In this document: in pieces, positions 1-10,929 of the stretch | Layout: each line of letters starts with the position of its first letter | Numbering within the stretch: position 1 is the first letter of the stretch | Assembly: GCA_946122785.1 (NCBI GenBank) | Contig: CAMGYJ010000011.1 | Span: 24,801,007-24,865,006 of the forward strand | From: Linum tenue | Lineage: Eukaryota > Streptophyta > Magnoliopsida > Malpighiales > Linaceae | Length of the DNA: 64,000 bases | Reading direction: 5' to 3' | Program-made: the position numbers and the translations under genes | The notes under the pieces: generated by a model | What the model saw: only the letters and a program-made list of their open reading frames with translations | Told to the model about the DNA's origin: nothing | Database searches by the model: none

Positions 1-317
1 GCTGCGTCGTCCCAAGAAATCGTGGAAGGTACAACTTCCCTATTCCCCATTGGCAGACCATATACCCTATGAAAGTCGATTGGTGATATCTTCATGCGTG
101 TCCCGTCAGGTAGCTTGAAAGATTGTTTCATTGGATTGTATTTGTTCATTACGAACAATGCAAAATGGTTGTTTATCTTTGTCTGCTTGATTGATATTAA
201 GCCTTCTAGGCCTAATATCTCAAGTTTCTCTTTCTGATCATCTTTTATAGTCCTTGCAATTGCAGATATTCTTGTTGGGCTGCACCTTGTGCGAAAATTT
301 TTTCTTTGCTTTACCAT
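1..317 (-). CDS. N-terminal part of a plant PMD/Ulp1-associated transposon-type protein (partial)
   Basis: An open frame reads from ATG at 317-315 off the window edge, about 105 codons without a stop. It begins MVKQRKNFRTRCSPTR and contains LILGLEGL-like, INNHFALFVMNKYNP and FHRVYGLPMGN segments. This layout (short basic start, Cys-Ser, a block ending in GLPMG) is what I know from large plant families of mobile-element proteins that carry an aminotransferase-like/PMD domain and often a C-terminal Ulp1-type protease. That assignment is from memory of the pattern, not a search. The C-terminal part lies outside the window, so the protease cannot be checked. The 83-bp repeat array lies immediately upstream of the start. 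It could also be a domesticated host gene. Confidence 0.5.
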   Translation of the reverse strand, partial: MVKQRKNFRTRCSPTRISAIARTIKDDQKEKLEILGLEGLISIKQTKINNHFALFVMNKYNPMKQSFKLPDGTRMKISPIDFHRVYGLPMGNREVVPSTISWDDA

Positions 318-417
318 AGTGTACCTGAATGTAGAAATTAGGAATAGTCTGTTAGCGTGCTTTTTACCATAATATACCATATGGTACCATAATGGTTTCC
401 TACCATACCAAATCAAA

Positions 418-1175
418 CCATATATTTATCACATTTTACCATATGGTAATTACATCAAACCATGTCTTATAACATATTACCATATGGTAACGAAGTAAAA
501 CACAACAGGATGTATGTTTTCCTCCATTTTTATAGCATGAAACCATAGCTTACCACACATTACCATATGGTAACAAACTAAAACACAGCAGGACTTATGG
601 TTTTTTGCTATTTTACAAGATGAAACCATAGCTTACCACACTTTACCATATGGTAATAAACTAAAACACAGCAGGACTTATGGTTTTTTTGCTATTTTAC
701 AACATGAACCATAGCTTACCACACTTTACCATATGGTAACAAACTAAAACACAGCAGGACTTATGGTTTTTTGCTTATTTACAACATGAAACCATAATTT
801 ACCATACATTACCATATGGTAACAAACTAAAACACAGTAGGACTTATGGTTTTTTGCTTATTTACAACATGAAACCATAATTTACCATACATTACCATAT
901 GGTAACTAACTAAAACACAGCAGGACTTATGGTTTTTTGCTTATTTACAACATGCAATCATAATTTACCACACATTACCATATGGTAACAAACTAAAACA
1001 CAGCAGGACTTATGGTTTTTTGCTATTTTACAACATGCAATCATAACTTACCACACATTACCATATGGTAACGAAGCAAAACACAGCAGGACTTATGGTT
1101 TTTTGCTATTTTACAATATGCAATCATAATTTACCACACATTACCATATGGTAATGAAGCAAAACACAACAGATT
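418..1175. repeat. 83-bp tandem repeat array with a 14-bp palindrome in each unit
   Basis: The perfect palindrome TTACCATATGGTAA occurs at 436, 477, 560, 643, 726, 809, 892, 975, 1058 and 1141. After a first half-step of 41 bp, eight consecutive spacings are exactly 83 bp. The rest of each unit is also conserved (AAACACAGCAGGACTTATGG, then a T run, TGCTATTTTAC, and CAT followed by variable bases and ATAG). Related imperfect palindromes of the same word continue to the left at about 365-420. The array sits between the minus-strand start codon at 317 and unassigned DNA to its right, so for that gene it is a 5' region. Its role is unknown; evenly spaced palindromes suggest protein binding sites. 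Confidence 0.9.
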
Positions 1176-1942
1176 CTACATCAGTTCAGCAACGCATGGT
1201 AACAATTCGGTAATTTAGCGAGTTTACTACAATTTTCACATGAAGAGTGACTGCGATACTGTTCTATTGTTCTGTGGATGGATTTCGAAGAAAGAAGTGA
1301 GGTTTTACCTTGATATTTTGTGTGAAAACGATTTTTGAGCCTCGTTGAAGTTGGAAACTCTTCGTTTTTCGACGAAGAAGCGAGAACAGTGTATCGTTGA
1401 ATGATTCTTCGAAAACCTTTGCGAAAATCGTTCGATTTGAAGTTTTTTTCTGGAAGTTTTTGCTGCGATTTTGGTGAGAGAATTGAGGATCGGGAGGAAG
1501 AATGGAGAGTTAGAGAGCAGAGGGAAGTGGAACTGTCGCTTGGAAGGTGAGAGGAAGAAGGAGAGAAGGCGGGACGGTTGTCGCTGTCACGTCTGCAATT
1601 CAAATTGTCAGAGACGTGATTACATTTTTGCCCCGCGTGTATTTAATTGGCATGATCTGACGGCTGGGAAGATGGCGCGATGGACGGTCGGATCAACGGT
1701 TACTGACCGTTACTGATAGGTCGGTTACTGATAGGATCCGGACCCGTGTTCGTCTATATAGTATTGGAAAGAAAGATAGATGGTAATTAGTAGATAAGGT
1801 AAAGAGACGCTGAGTGCAGTGATAGGGTGGCTAGGGTTTTGCAGTAGATATGTATATATGAACTGGTAAATTACTGAATGATACTTACAGGATACAGTTC
1901 AATTACATAAATTGTCAATTTTTACTATCTTAATATATATAT
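1176..1942. other. Unassigned DNA between repeat array and MITE
   Basis: A 140-codon minus-strand open frame at 1181-1603 is Ser/Lys-rich and matches nothing I recognise. It could be an upstream exon or 5' leader of the gene at 1-317, but there is no positive sign. At 1690-1740 there is a short direct repeat of a GGTTACTGA word. 1934-1942 is the left half of the target duplication of the next element. Confidence 0.3.
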
Positions 1943-2356
1943 GGTGGCGTCTTCGGCGCACTCACTTTTTTGGGTGCATTCAGTGCACTCGCTTCATAAC
2001 CGTCATTTTAAACATGCAATTTATGTCAAAATGATGTCAATCATCACTTATGATGTGATGGACAATAACGCACATGAATTTGCACAAAAACCATTGAAGA
2101 TTTACTTTAATTTGAAGGATTTAGAGTTTAGAGATTTAGGGTTAGGGTTAGAGTTTACAATTTGGGGTTTAGGGATAGAACTCAAAATTGGAGGTCTAGG
2201 GCTTAGGGTAATCTGCTAATTAGTTGTTATCATATGTTATATCATCATATTACACTAATTCTACAAATTAAAATTCAAAATCCCACACCTTAAGACTAGT
2301 TTTGAGTAGGGTGCATTGAACACACTCATTTTTGTGAGTGCACCGAAGTAGTCACC
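1943..2356. mobile_element. 414-bp MITE, probably Mutator-type
   Basis: The two ends are imperfect inverted repeats about 50 bp long. The left starts GGTGGCGTCTTCGGCGCACT; the reverse complement of the right starts GGTGACTACTTCGGTGCACT. Identical 9-bp TATATATAT copies flank the element (1934-1942 and 2357-2365). A 9-bp duplication and long terminal inverted repeats fit Mutator-like MITEs, but the flank is a TA run, so the duplication length is not certain. No protein is encoded. Inside, at 2115-2210, is a stretch of degenerate TTTAGGG-like words resembling plant telomere repeat. Confidence 0.7.
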
Positions 2357-2365
2357 TATATATAT

Positions 2366-2900
2366 AGCAAAGACTGTACCTATGTTCATACTTGATTTTT
2401 GCATTTTAATATATTTCGTTAAATTAAAACCCTTGATTATTATTTTTTAGATTAAATAAATTTTATAGCTTGGGTTAGAGAATTAGGGACCGAAGTTCAC
2501 TTATTAAAAGTTAGAGTATAATATCGTACCCCAAACACCGGTTAATTCATGCTCTAAATAGTAAAACTCGATAGGTGGACAATGTACATCCCTCAGTTAC
2601 GCTAGCCTGAACTATATATTCAACATCCATATAAAACGTTCACATTAGACCCATTTGGACCATAAAATGTCAAACCAGTTGTTGAATTGAATCGGCCGAA
2701 TGGTTTAAATTGGTTTGTCAACCTTCCTACGGAACCCAAACTAAACGAGCAAAGGGGGCAGGCGGCGAAGCACGGAGAGGCCGCAGCTGCCTGATTTGTA
2801 GAAGCGGGAAGAGGGCAACAGAGCTAGGCCTCAACCTCGAGGGAGCGAGTTGGCTACTCCTGCTGGCTGGTCGTAGAAACAAGCGAGAGAGTGAGGCACA
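2366..2900 (+). promoter_or_regulatory. Upstream region of the methionine aminopeptidase gene
   Basis: This stretch contains no gene that I recognise. It is AT-rich up to about 2690, then becomes GC-rich toward the inferred transcription start. It must hold the promoter of the gene that follows, but I cannot point to a convincing TATA box. The MITE at 1943-2356 lies at its outer edge. Confidence 0.3.
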
Positions 2901-3704
2901 AGGCTGACTGAAGCAGAATAATCCCCCAGAGAAAGCCGCTTCGGAGCTGTCGCGTGCTAACAGCCGTTTCCGATCATCGTTTCTGCCCTCCGAGGTATCC
3001 TTTCTTCGTACCTTTTTCTCTCCCTCCGGCTGCCATGGGTAGCCTTTTGTGCTTGCTTCTTCACATATTCGTTTCGTGCTTGGGATTGAGTTTTATTAGT
3101 ATTGTTTGCGTCCTTCCTAATGCAAGTGTTGGCGGTCGGGTTGAGAGACTCCTTGTGTGATTGGCCTCGATGGCTCTGGCTGTTTGTGTCAGCTGCACCT
3201 ATAACCTGCCTGCTGTTGTCACTTTCCACATGTGGATGTAGCTGGTTGATGGCTCCGTGGCCTTTACTTATGATTCGTTGCTAGGTCAATGTCTGGTTTT
3301 AAGGGGATGGCATCATCGTTGCTTGCTTGATGCATCTACGATTCTACATCAATGCTTACACGTGTTGTGTTGTTGATGTTGATTTGGTTGGCAAGCTTTC
3401 GACCTTGTCTTCGATTATTAAACTCTGATGGATCCTGTTTCAACAGCTGGATACGTGCTAGGTTTATGCTCTTTGTCGTCATGCTTCAGATCCATTGTTG
3501 CACTTCCAGAAATGTAGGGTTACTTGAGTCCTTTCGGAAGCAGAATTGAGAACTAGTCTTAGTTTATACGTTTTAATTTCGTTGCTGCCAGAATTTTGAT
3601 CACATCCAAGTTAGAATCAAATCAAAATTCATTTCTTCATTGATATAACCTTATCTGTCGAGTTCCTTCTCCATTACAGCAAATTTGGCTACTTCTCTTT
3701 GCAG
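2901..3704 (+). other. Inferred 5' UTR exon and leader intron of the aminopeptidase gene
   Basis: A GC-rich stretch ends at 2994 in GAG followed by a good donor (GTATCC at 2995). A long T-rich stretch then runs to an acceptor, CTTTCTCTTTGCAG-like, ending at 3704. Twenty-two bases later is the start codon at 3727. A leader intron is common in plant housekeeping genes. The start of transcription is a guess, since only the splice signals are visible. Confidence 0.5.
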
Positions 3705-3726
3705 AGAGTGCAACTTAAGAGGTTTG

Positions 3727-6497
3727 ATGGCTGGCGGCACAGATGTTGCGACTACAACTACTCTGTCGTGTGCTCAATGTGGCAAGCCTGCACAGCTGCA
3801 GTATGAAATATTTTTTTAGTCTTATTATTAGTTTCCAGTCAATGTACCTCACGAGTTCTTCTGGACCTATTTTGTAATATCTGATGCTACAACATCTTCC
3901 TCTCTAATATTTTTTGTTGCATTTATTTTTGAAACAGGTGCCCTAAGTGTGTGGAATTAAAGCTTCCTCGCGAAGCTGCTTCATTCTGGTATGTGCTCGA
4001 ATCCACAATAAACTTATCGTGCAGTTTCATTTTGCTCTTGTTGCAGACTAATCAGAAGAATGGTCATCCTAGATTGCCTTTAATGACTTAGCCATTAGTG
4101 GTTTCCTTTGTCTAAGGGCCACTCTTTTGCTTAGTCATGCTTTAACAAGACAGTGTTGAGGGCATTCAGTATGAACATTTATGTATTTTACGATTCATTA
4201 GTTTTTCTTATCTATAAGAAATGAGGAACTCTGTTCTTTTCTTCTTACATATCATGGTCAATGTAGGTGGGAATGAGGTTAGCTCATGAATTGAGAATCT
4301 CAAAGCAGCCCTCACTATCCGTTGGTTAATAACTGTGAACCAAAGTCTTTGTAGTTGCAGTTATTGGAAGATTCATATGCCGGCTTTTGCTTCTGGTATT
4401 ATTATCAAATGTCGTGTCGTGTGATTCATGATGTCTTTGTACCATGTGAAAGCTAGACAGGAATTGGCTGCTTATATAATGATTGCATTTTCACTTTCTG
4501 CTTGCAATCGAAGTGAAATAATTTATATATAGTTCCCAGACACATTTGAAGGTTGTGATTCTATGGCTCTTTACAGCACACAGGATTGTTTTAAGGCTTC
4601 ATGGAGCACTCATAAATCTGTTCATCTGAAAGCGAAGCTGTCCTCCATCGGCACAGGAACAGACGATGTGAAGTCAAATTTGCCTGAGGGTTGGCTATAT
4701 TGCTTGAGGAAAGGGCAGGGTCGAACTTCCAAACTTCCTCAGTTTGATTGGACAGGGTATTTCTCTCTGTTATTTACTTATATTCTGAGTACTCCTTGTC
4801 TTCTTACCTTACATCACTTATTAACTGGTGCTTATCAATGAATTTGGTTGATCTGTGGATTCTGGTTATTGAGAATTATCTTTGGCTAGTGGCTTTGATC
4901 AGATTGGGTGGGGTGAGGAACAATGTGGACTAGCTTCTGGTGTTTCTGTCCTACAATCATTTATGAGTTAGATGCATTTTGTACCCGTTTTGTACTTGAG
5001 CTTCTTTCAGTAAAGCCCAAACAAACTTCTAAAAGAACCCTCAACTGTTTACCAGCAGTCACTATTGATTACTTCCACCTCGTCCCCCTCTCCTCATCGT
5101 AGATTAAATGCTTTGGGAAAAATACACTAATTATCACCCAATACCTATTTTTTGTCATTACAATCTATCCCTACATATTTTGCTATTGTAAGTCATTTTC
5201 GGTGCTGAAAGGTTTTTAGGTATTCCCTGCTAGACATTCTAGTCCAGTGCCACTAGAAGCTCCCTATATAAGTTTTCAGGTTTCCTAGGCATGCCGAAAC
5301 AAACCTGGCCATAAACTTGCACAGGTGTATAATTATGGTTAACTATATGATTTGCAATATAGACACTATCCTGTTTTCTTAAACTATCACCTGTGAAGTC
5401 CTTTTTGTGTTTCATTTTTCATTTTCTTCCTTGCCTCTCGATTGACAGCATGTATCTTACTCTATTTTACCTCTTTGATATGGTGGCTGTGTTTTCTCAG
5501 GGCGCTAAGGCCATATCCCATTTCTCCTAAGCGTGCTATACCTGCTCATGTTGAACAACCAGATTGGGCATTAGATGTGAGTTGTCAGAGGTTTCTGTTT
5601 AGTGTTTTTGTTTCATGAGAGGCACTTTATGTTGCTGCTTTCTTTTCTAGTGCCCAATCTGTGTTTTATGGTTATTGGCATATACTCATCTCAAGGAATT
5701 CATTTTGCTGACAATTCTGTACTTTGTCTGTTTTGGCTCTCTTCTATAAATACTTCAACTATTTTCAACTCTCATCTGCAGGGCACCCCAAAAATCGAAC
5801 CCAATAGTGATCTTCAACATGTTGTGGAGGTAATTGCTATTTTTGATCCTCATCTTAACATCTGAACCATTTTAATTCCTCCTGATATATGTTTTCCTTT
5901 CCTATTTGGCTTTACAATCATGCTGTATTGGTTCTTATTCCAGATAAAAAATCCAGATCAAATTCAGAGAATGCGAGAAACTTGCCGAGTAAGTGTATCT
6001 CCTCTTTGAAGTTGGATAATGAAAAATTAGTGTCCTTATTGTGGCTACTTCTATCTAGTTGCATTAGTTTTAAATCCTCGCTGGTATTTGCTGGTGTATT
6101 GACACTTTCGCATCTTTTCTATTTGATGCTTAGTCTCTCCTTAGTGTATATTCCTTTGAGATCCCTAAAGTAGGAGAATTTCACGCCCATTTGATTCCGT
6201 TGCTTTTATGAGCTGATATTTTTCAAGACGGATGAAATTTGTATGTTATACAAATGTGTATTCGGCAAAAGTTTTTTCAGATAAGGATAATGATAAGATG
6301 CTTGGATGGCCTTTTTAACAACAGAAAATCAAAGAAGGAAAAAGTATTATGTTTTACTTGATACTGCACAAGCGACCAGGTGTGTAAAGGCAGGTTCCGA
6401 CTAATATGTGTACATGTGTGGGCATTGTCTAACTTATGCTCGACATATTGTGTTTCATGTTTGAATAGTAGATGATGTGTGAGTTCAAGGCTACATT

Positions 6498-6552
<55 letters not shown>

Positions 6553-8508
6553 AGTCTGTAACTACAAGAACTGTCTTTCCTTGCAGATTGGAAGGGAGGT
6601 TTTGGATGCAGCTGCAAGGATAATAGCTCCTGGTGTTACAACTGATGAAATTGATCGAGTGGTCCATGAGGCAACTATTGCAGCTGGTATTTTACTTTTT
6701 TCTACAGCATATCAATTAGTTATTGGTGATGAGCTATCGTTACCTTTTTGTGCCTAAAACTCTTTCTTTCAGGTGGATACCCATCTCCTCTGAACTATCA
6801 CTTCTTCCCGAAATCATGTTGCACGTATGTAGCCTTCTGTGGTCACTTTTGAATTTGGTTGAGTGTACTTTATGATTTAGAAGATATTACTGTCTGTTGC
6901 AGGTCAGTTAATGAGGTCATCTGCCATGGAATTCCTGACGCTAGGTATGCCCATTCATCTTCTAGTTTAAAGTTTCCCTTGGTATAGCTTTCTAAATTTG
7001 GAAGATGGAGATGTCTTACATCGATGAGCATTTGTATTTGATATCCGTAACTGTAATTATTATGAGCGTTTATATTGGATTCACAAAGACATTGTACTTG
7101 GTCGAAACTAATTGATGTTTAACATCACAGGAGGTTAGAGGATGGTGATATCGTGAACATTGATGTAACTGTGTACTACAAAGGTGTTCATGGTAAGAGA
7201 TCTGTATGACCTTTATTGAGGTATACAAATTCAATATTTTTTCGGTAGCTTAACATTTTTTATCCCCTCTGCAGGTGATCTTAATGAAACGTACTTTGTT
7301 GGAAATGTTGATGAAGAATCTCGAAAGCTGGTCCAGTGCACTTATGAATGCTTGGAAAAAGCAATCCAAATTGGTATGTGGCCTCTATCTATATTAATAT
7401 TACGGTTCATTTCAACTTTTGTGACCCTTAAGTATGCTACTGGGAGGAGGAATGGTTATGTCATAGTCTTCATTTTTCTCTCTTCTCTTTCTACTTGATG
7501 ATTTTGAGTGTTGAAAGCAGGAAAAGTTTTTAGAGAAAGAACAAGCCTTCTGGGCACATCAATTGTCTGTGTATTAATTTAGGTGGTATTAAGATTGTGC
7601 ACCACCTATACCTATGCAATGACTTAATTTCTGAGTTTTTGTGTCGATGTTTATGTGAATTTAGTGAAACCTGGTGTGCGATTTCGTGAAGTTGGAGAAG
7701 TTATTAATCGTCATGCCACAATGTCGGGTTTATCTGTGGTATGTATTCAATCCTAAATTGTGTGGATCTATAGTTGTACTAAACTCGCTTAAATTGATGA
7801 TGTCTCCCTCCCTCTTTCTTAATTCTCCCCATCTCTGTGAACAGGTGAAGTCATATTGTGGTCACGGTATTGGGGAGCTTTTCCACTGTGCTCCAAACAT
7901 TCCCCACTATGCAAGTATCCTTTTTAATGCAGCCATGAAAGTAGTCTCTTTTTCCGATATTAATGTAGATTAAGTGAATAATGAATGCAACATTAAGGAT
8001 TATTTGTGAATTGCAAACCTTAACATAAATACAGGAAATAAAGCAGTTGGTGTGATGAAGGCTGGACAGACCTTCACCATTGAACCGATGATTAATGCAG
8101 GTAGTTAACTTTGTCGACGGGGTCAATGCTTCTTAGGTATCTATAAGTTGAACATTCCTTGCTAGCAACTATCATGACGGAATGGCATGGTTGTCCTGAT
8201 ATATGTAGGTGCTTGGCGAGATCGGATGTGGCCTGATGGATGGACTGCTGTGACTGCAGATGGCAAACGCAGTGCTCAGTTTGAGCACACTCTGTTGGTA
8301 CTTGCATGCTTTCAGAATCTTTTGTACTTTCTGTGATTCCTGATCAAAATTCAGTAGATTTTGGCACTATATCAACAATATTGTGCGACCACACCTGTGC
8401 ATAATCATCGGATTGATTATGAATTTTCAGGTGACAGAGACGGGAGTTGAAGTGCTCACTGCACGGCTTCCGACATCCCCAAAAATGTTCCCATGGTTAA
8501 ATGAATAA
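3727..8508 (+). CDS. MAP1A: Methionine aminopeptidase type I, cytosolic, with N-terminal zinc finger (MAP1A-like)
   Basis: This enzyme removes the initiator methionine from nascent cytosolic proteins. Sixteen coding exons join in frame: 3727-3800, 3938-3988, 4577-4756, 5501-5576, 5782-5829, 5944-5988, 6587-6686, 6773-6824, 6903-6944, 7131-7192, 7275-7373, 7665-7738, 7845-7914, 8035-8100, 8209-8297, 8431-8508. They total 1206 nt, giving 401 aa, close to the ~400 aa of plant MAP1A. All introns are GT-AG. An N-terminal C6H2 finger is visible (C15, C18, C26, C29, C42, C46, H54, H58), the ribosome-associated type. The pita-bread catalytic domain has H217 (CHGIPD), metal ligands D234, D245, H308 (GHGIG), E341 (FTIEPM) and E372 (QFEHT), plus H315. 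No stop or frameshift interrupts it, so it looks functional. The start is the first ATG after the leader acceptor and matches the family start. Exon ends were placed by hand from protein similarity. Confidence 0.95.
6502..6549. repeat. (CT)24 microsatellite in intron 6
   Basis: An uninterrupted CT dinucleotide run lies just upstream of the acceptor of the exon at 6587. It lengthens the pyrimidine tract of that intron and is likely to vary in length between individuals. Confidence 0.95.
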
Positions 8509-8577
8509 GAATAAGTGGATGAGCTGTACTGAGCGGCTGATGGCGGTCTTGTATCATCCTGGCCGAAGTTTTGTATT

Positions 8578-8583
8578 AATAAA
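8578..8583 (+). terminator. Polyadenylation signal of the aminopeptidase gene
   Basis: A canonical AATAAA lies 70 bases after the stop codon at 8506-8508, a normal distance for a plant 3' UTR. Confidence 0.6.
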
Positions 8584-9085
8584 ACTGGAGCTTTAGATGA
8601 GTTTATAATTGGTGGACTACATAATGGTCATTCAGTTTTGAGTTTAGGAGTCCAAAGGGGGCCTCATGTTTGCCAAATAATGACTCCATAGGGAAACATA
8701 TACAGATACTTACCCCGGCAATTGGGGGTCCTAAACCTCGTCAGGTCTTTATATTATCTCTCTGTATCTGCATTTGCAGTGATGTTACTACTCTGTTCGT
8801 ATTTTGGAATTCTCGAACCTCTTGGACATTGTGTAAATTCTGTCGGTCTGTGTTCGCTTCGTTTTCTCTGTGTTCCCATTGATTTTGGGTGCTTCTGTTG
8901 GTGGGAAAGGATCACGGGCTGGCTCAGCCTTTGTTACTGAATATTAATGGTCATCGACTCATCGGTTTGGTGCTCAACTTCGCCACTGGGGTATGTTTTC
9001 GATTGGGACAAGTCTAATCAGTTCCGACTCAGCTTGCCTTGCATTATTTGCGCCTTTGATTTGGGAACACAGCCGTGCGTGCAAC
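8584..9085. other. Intergenic DNA after the aminopeptidase gene
   Basis: I see no gene or repeat here. A few short open frames on the plus strand (8670-8940) have no recognisable content. Confidence 0.4.
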
Positions 9086-9090
9086 TTCAA

Positions 9091-9480
9091 AGCTATATTA
9101 CATTCGAAATCCGAAAGATGATGTAGCGTACGAGGTTGAGGAGCCTCCTAGCAAGACAAAAGACGAAAAAAAAGCTATATTACATTCGAATTTCGAAAGA
9201 TGATGTAGTGTACGAGGTTGAGGAGCTCCTAGCAAGACAAAAGACGAACAAAAAAAGCTACATTACAGACGAACAAAAAAAGCTACATTACATTCGAACT
9301 CTGAAAGATGATGTAGTGTACGAGGTTGAGGAGCCTCCTAGCAAGACAAAAGACGAACATAAAAAGCTATATTACATTCGAACTCCGAAAGATGATGTAG
9401 TGTACGAGGTTGAGGAGCCTCCTAGCAAAACAAAAGACGAACAAAAAAAAGGGAGGTCTTCTAAGCCAAACAAGAAGTAA
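9091..9480 (+). repeat. 84-bp tandem repeat, partly open as a 28-aa repeat
   Basis: Four units recur; the anchor GATGATGTAG lies at 9118, 9199, 9307 and 9391 (spacings 81, 108 and 84). The third unit contains an extra partial duplication of about 24 bp. From 9136 to 9480 the frame is open and translates to repeats of a 28-residue unit containing YYIRTPKDDVVYEVEEP and SKTKDEQKK, ending in a basic tail before TAA at 9478-9480. The first unit has an in-frame TAG in its GATGATGTAG. Indels between most units are multiples of three, so it may derive from a coding exon. I do not recognise the protein. Confidence 0.7.
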
Positions 9481-9689
9481 TTGCTCTCGATTTAGGGATT
9501 TAGCGACAGGGAGGGAGGCGGAAAGGTGGAGAAGTTCGATGAATTTTGGAGAGTGCAATAAAGTAGGGAGTGGGGAATTTTTTATTTTATTTTTGTCATT
9601 AGATCACTCTTGAAAAGAGGAACATACAAAGATACGTAGGCTTACAACAGAACTAGCCTACCGCCAAACAAAACAACGAAGTCGAACCT

Positions 9690-10000
9690 TAAAAACCATT
9701 TAAGGCGACAAACACAGAGCACGAGTGGCCACCAAATGAGCCGCCCTGTTACCAACAAGAATACTACTTGCCACCAAACCTAGAAAAGTACAAATCTATG
9801 ACACCCGCATTAACAACGCGAACATCCCAACCCATGCAATTAGCAAATACCACCTTTGCATCTCGTGCTGTTGTAGCCTTCCAATGATTTGAATGATAAT
9901 CCATTAATACCAACCCAACAGAGCCATACATCTGCTGCAAATTGGGAATATGAAAAAGAAGAGCAGCACTGCATCCTCTTCCTGAATAAGAAACCCCCCC
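9690..10000 (-). pseudogene. Relic of an RNase H-like (RVT_3 type) domain
   Basis: A minus-strand frame reads ARDAKVVFANCMGWDVRVV and then DLYFSRF. In a neighbouring frame it continues as VGNRAAHLVATRAL (about 9705-9760). The NRAAHLVA end is the hallmark of the C-terminal helix of plant RNase H-like domains that occur alone or at the end of LINE ORF2. At least one frameshift separates the halves, so it is not functional. Upstream residues of the same open frame (to 10348) are low-complexity and probably unrelated. Confidence 0.5.
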
Positions 10001-10462
10001 AGTATGCACCACGGAGTGGGGAAATTTTATATTAGGGTGGGCTGGTGGGGTTAACGGCTGAGAGATGTGAGGTTTGGGCTGACAGAGTGCATTTGAGTGG
10101 GCTGGGGTAGGAGATTTATGGGCCAGGGGGTGGGCTGAGGCCTGAAATGTGGGATTGGATATGTTTTTTTGGTTGTTCAATTCGGAATTCCGGTTCAGTC
10201 GACACCACCCTGATTTTCGAAGTATGAAATTTTCTCTTCCGAATTTCGAACCAATTAGTATGCGATTCGGTTTCGGTCGGTTTGGGGTCAGTTCGGTTCG
10301 GTTAGGTTCGAAAGAGTGAACCCAAATCGGATGCCGACCTACTCTCATGCCAGCATTGCTAGCGTTAGAGTCATCCTTTCCTGAAAATTTTAGAGAGCTG
10401 CCAGTAAGAAACTACTCTCTTCTAGGGTGGCTTTGGGTCGGGTTACCTGATTCAGGCTTAAT
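10001..10462. other. Low-complexity spacer with GGTTCG-rich tract
   Basis: At 10260-10320 there is a run of CGGTTCGG-type words. An open minus-strand frame passes through it (to 10348) but consists of Pro/Asn/Arg-rich low complexity. The last bases, GATTCAGGCTTAAT, match the sequence just outside other LTRs of the family found here (near 33100) and so belong to the 3' internal end of an Athila-type element. Confidence 0.4.
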
Positions 10463-10929
10463 TGTACACATTTTACCACTCATATCTTGATCGTTTAGCT
10501 TAGTAATTCATCGTTCCTCTAAATATTTCGTGCTTGTTTTTATACATTTCAGGTCCTAGGATGTGTGGAAGGGTTGAAGACGAGTTTTGGGATAATTGGA
10601 GGTCAAAAAGCGCAAAAAACAGAAGAAAAGTCTGAACCGTGACAATTGCCCCGTAACAGTGAAGGGCAGGCGTCAAGAAACAGCCGTAGTTCACGACCGG
10701 ACAAGGCAGTTCACGGTTTCCTAAGACCGTGAACTTCGACCACAAATCGTGAACACCGAGGCGTCCAGCGAGGTTCCAGAAGTTACTGACGACAAGGCAG
10801 TTTAGGGTCTCTAAGACCGTGAACCAGGAAGCAAAGCGGTGCGTTTTGGAGACGACTGAGTTCACGGACGCGTTTAGGTGTTCACGGCTGTGAACTGGCC
10901 AACGCATCTGATAGCATCGTATTTGCACG
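10463..10929 (+). mobile_element. 5' part of an Athila-type LTR (LTR-a)
   Basis: It starts TGTACACATTTTACC, the same start as the minus-strand LTR ending at 33094. TTTCAGGTCCTAGG at about 10550 is a backbone word shared by all LTRs of the family in the window. The U3 region at 10640-10890 is filled with GTTCACGG/CCGTGAAC words on both strands, the same word set as the LTR at 31677-33094. It stops where a second LTR of the family begins, so it is truncated or interrupted. Confidence 0.65.

Noticed and set aside
436..1154. Regular palindromic repeats that could be taken for a CRISPR array
   Set aside because: The units are contiguous 83-bp repeats without unique spacers, in a plant nuclear genome.
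1181..1603. 140-codon minus-strand open frame
   Set aside because: Low-complexity Ser/Lys composition, no recognisable domain and no splice context; kept only as a remark.
2115..2210. Interstitial telomere
   Set aside because: Only two or three degenerate TTTAGGG words within a MITE; not a telomere array.
9764..10348. 194-codon open frame as an intact gene
   Set aside because: The N-terminal two thirds is low complexity (Pro, Asn, Arg) and the C-terminal part is a frameshifted RNase H relic.
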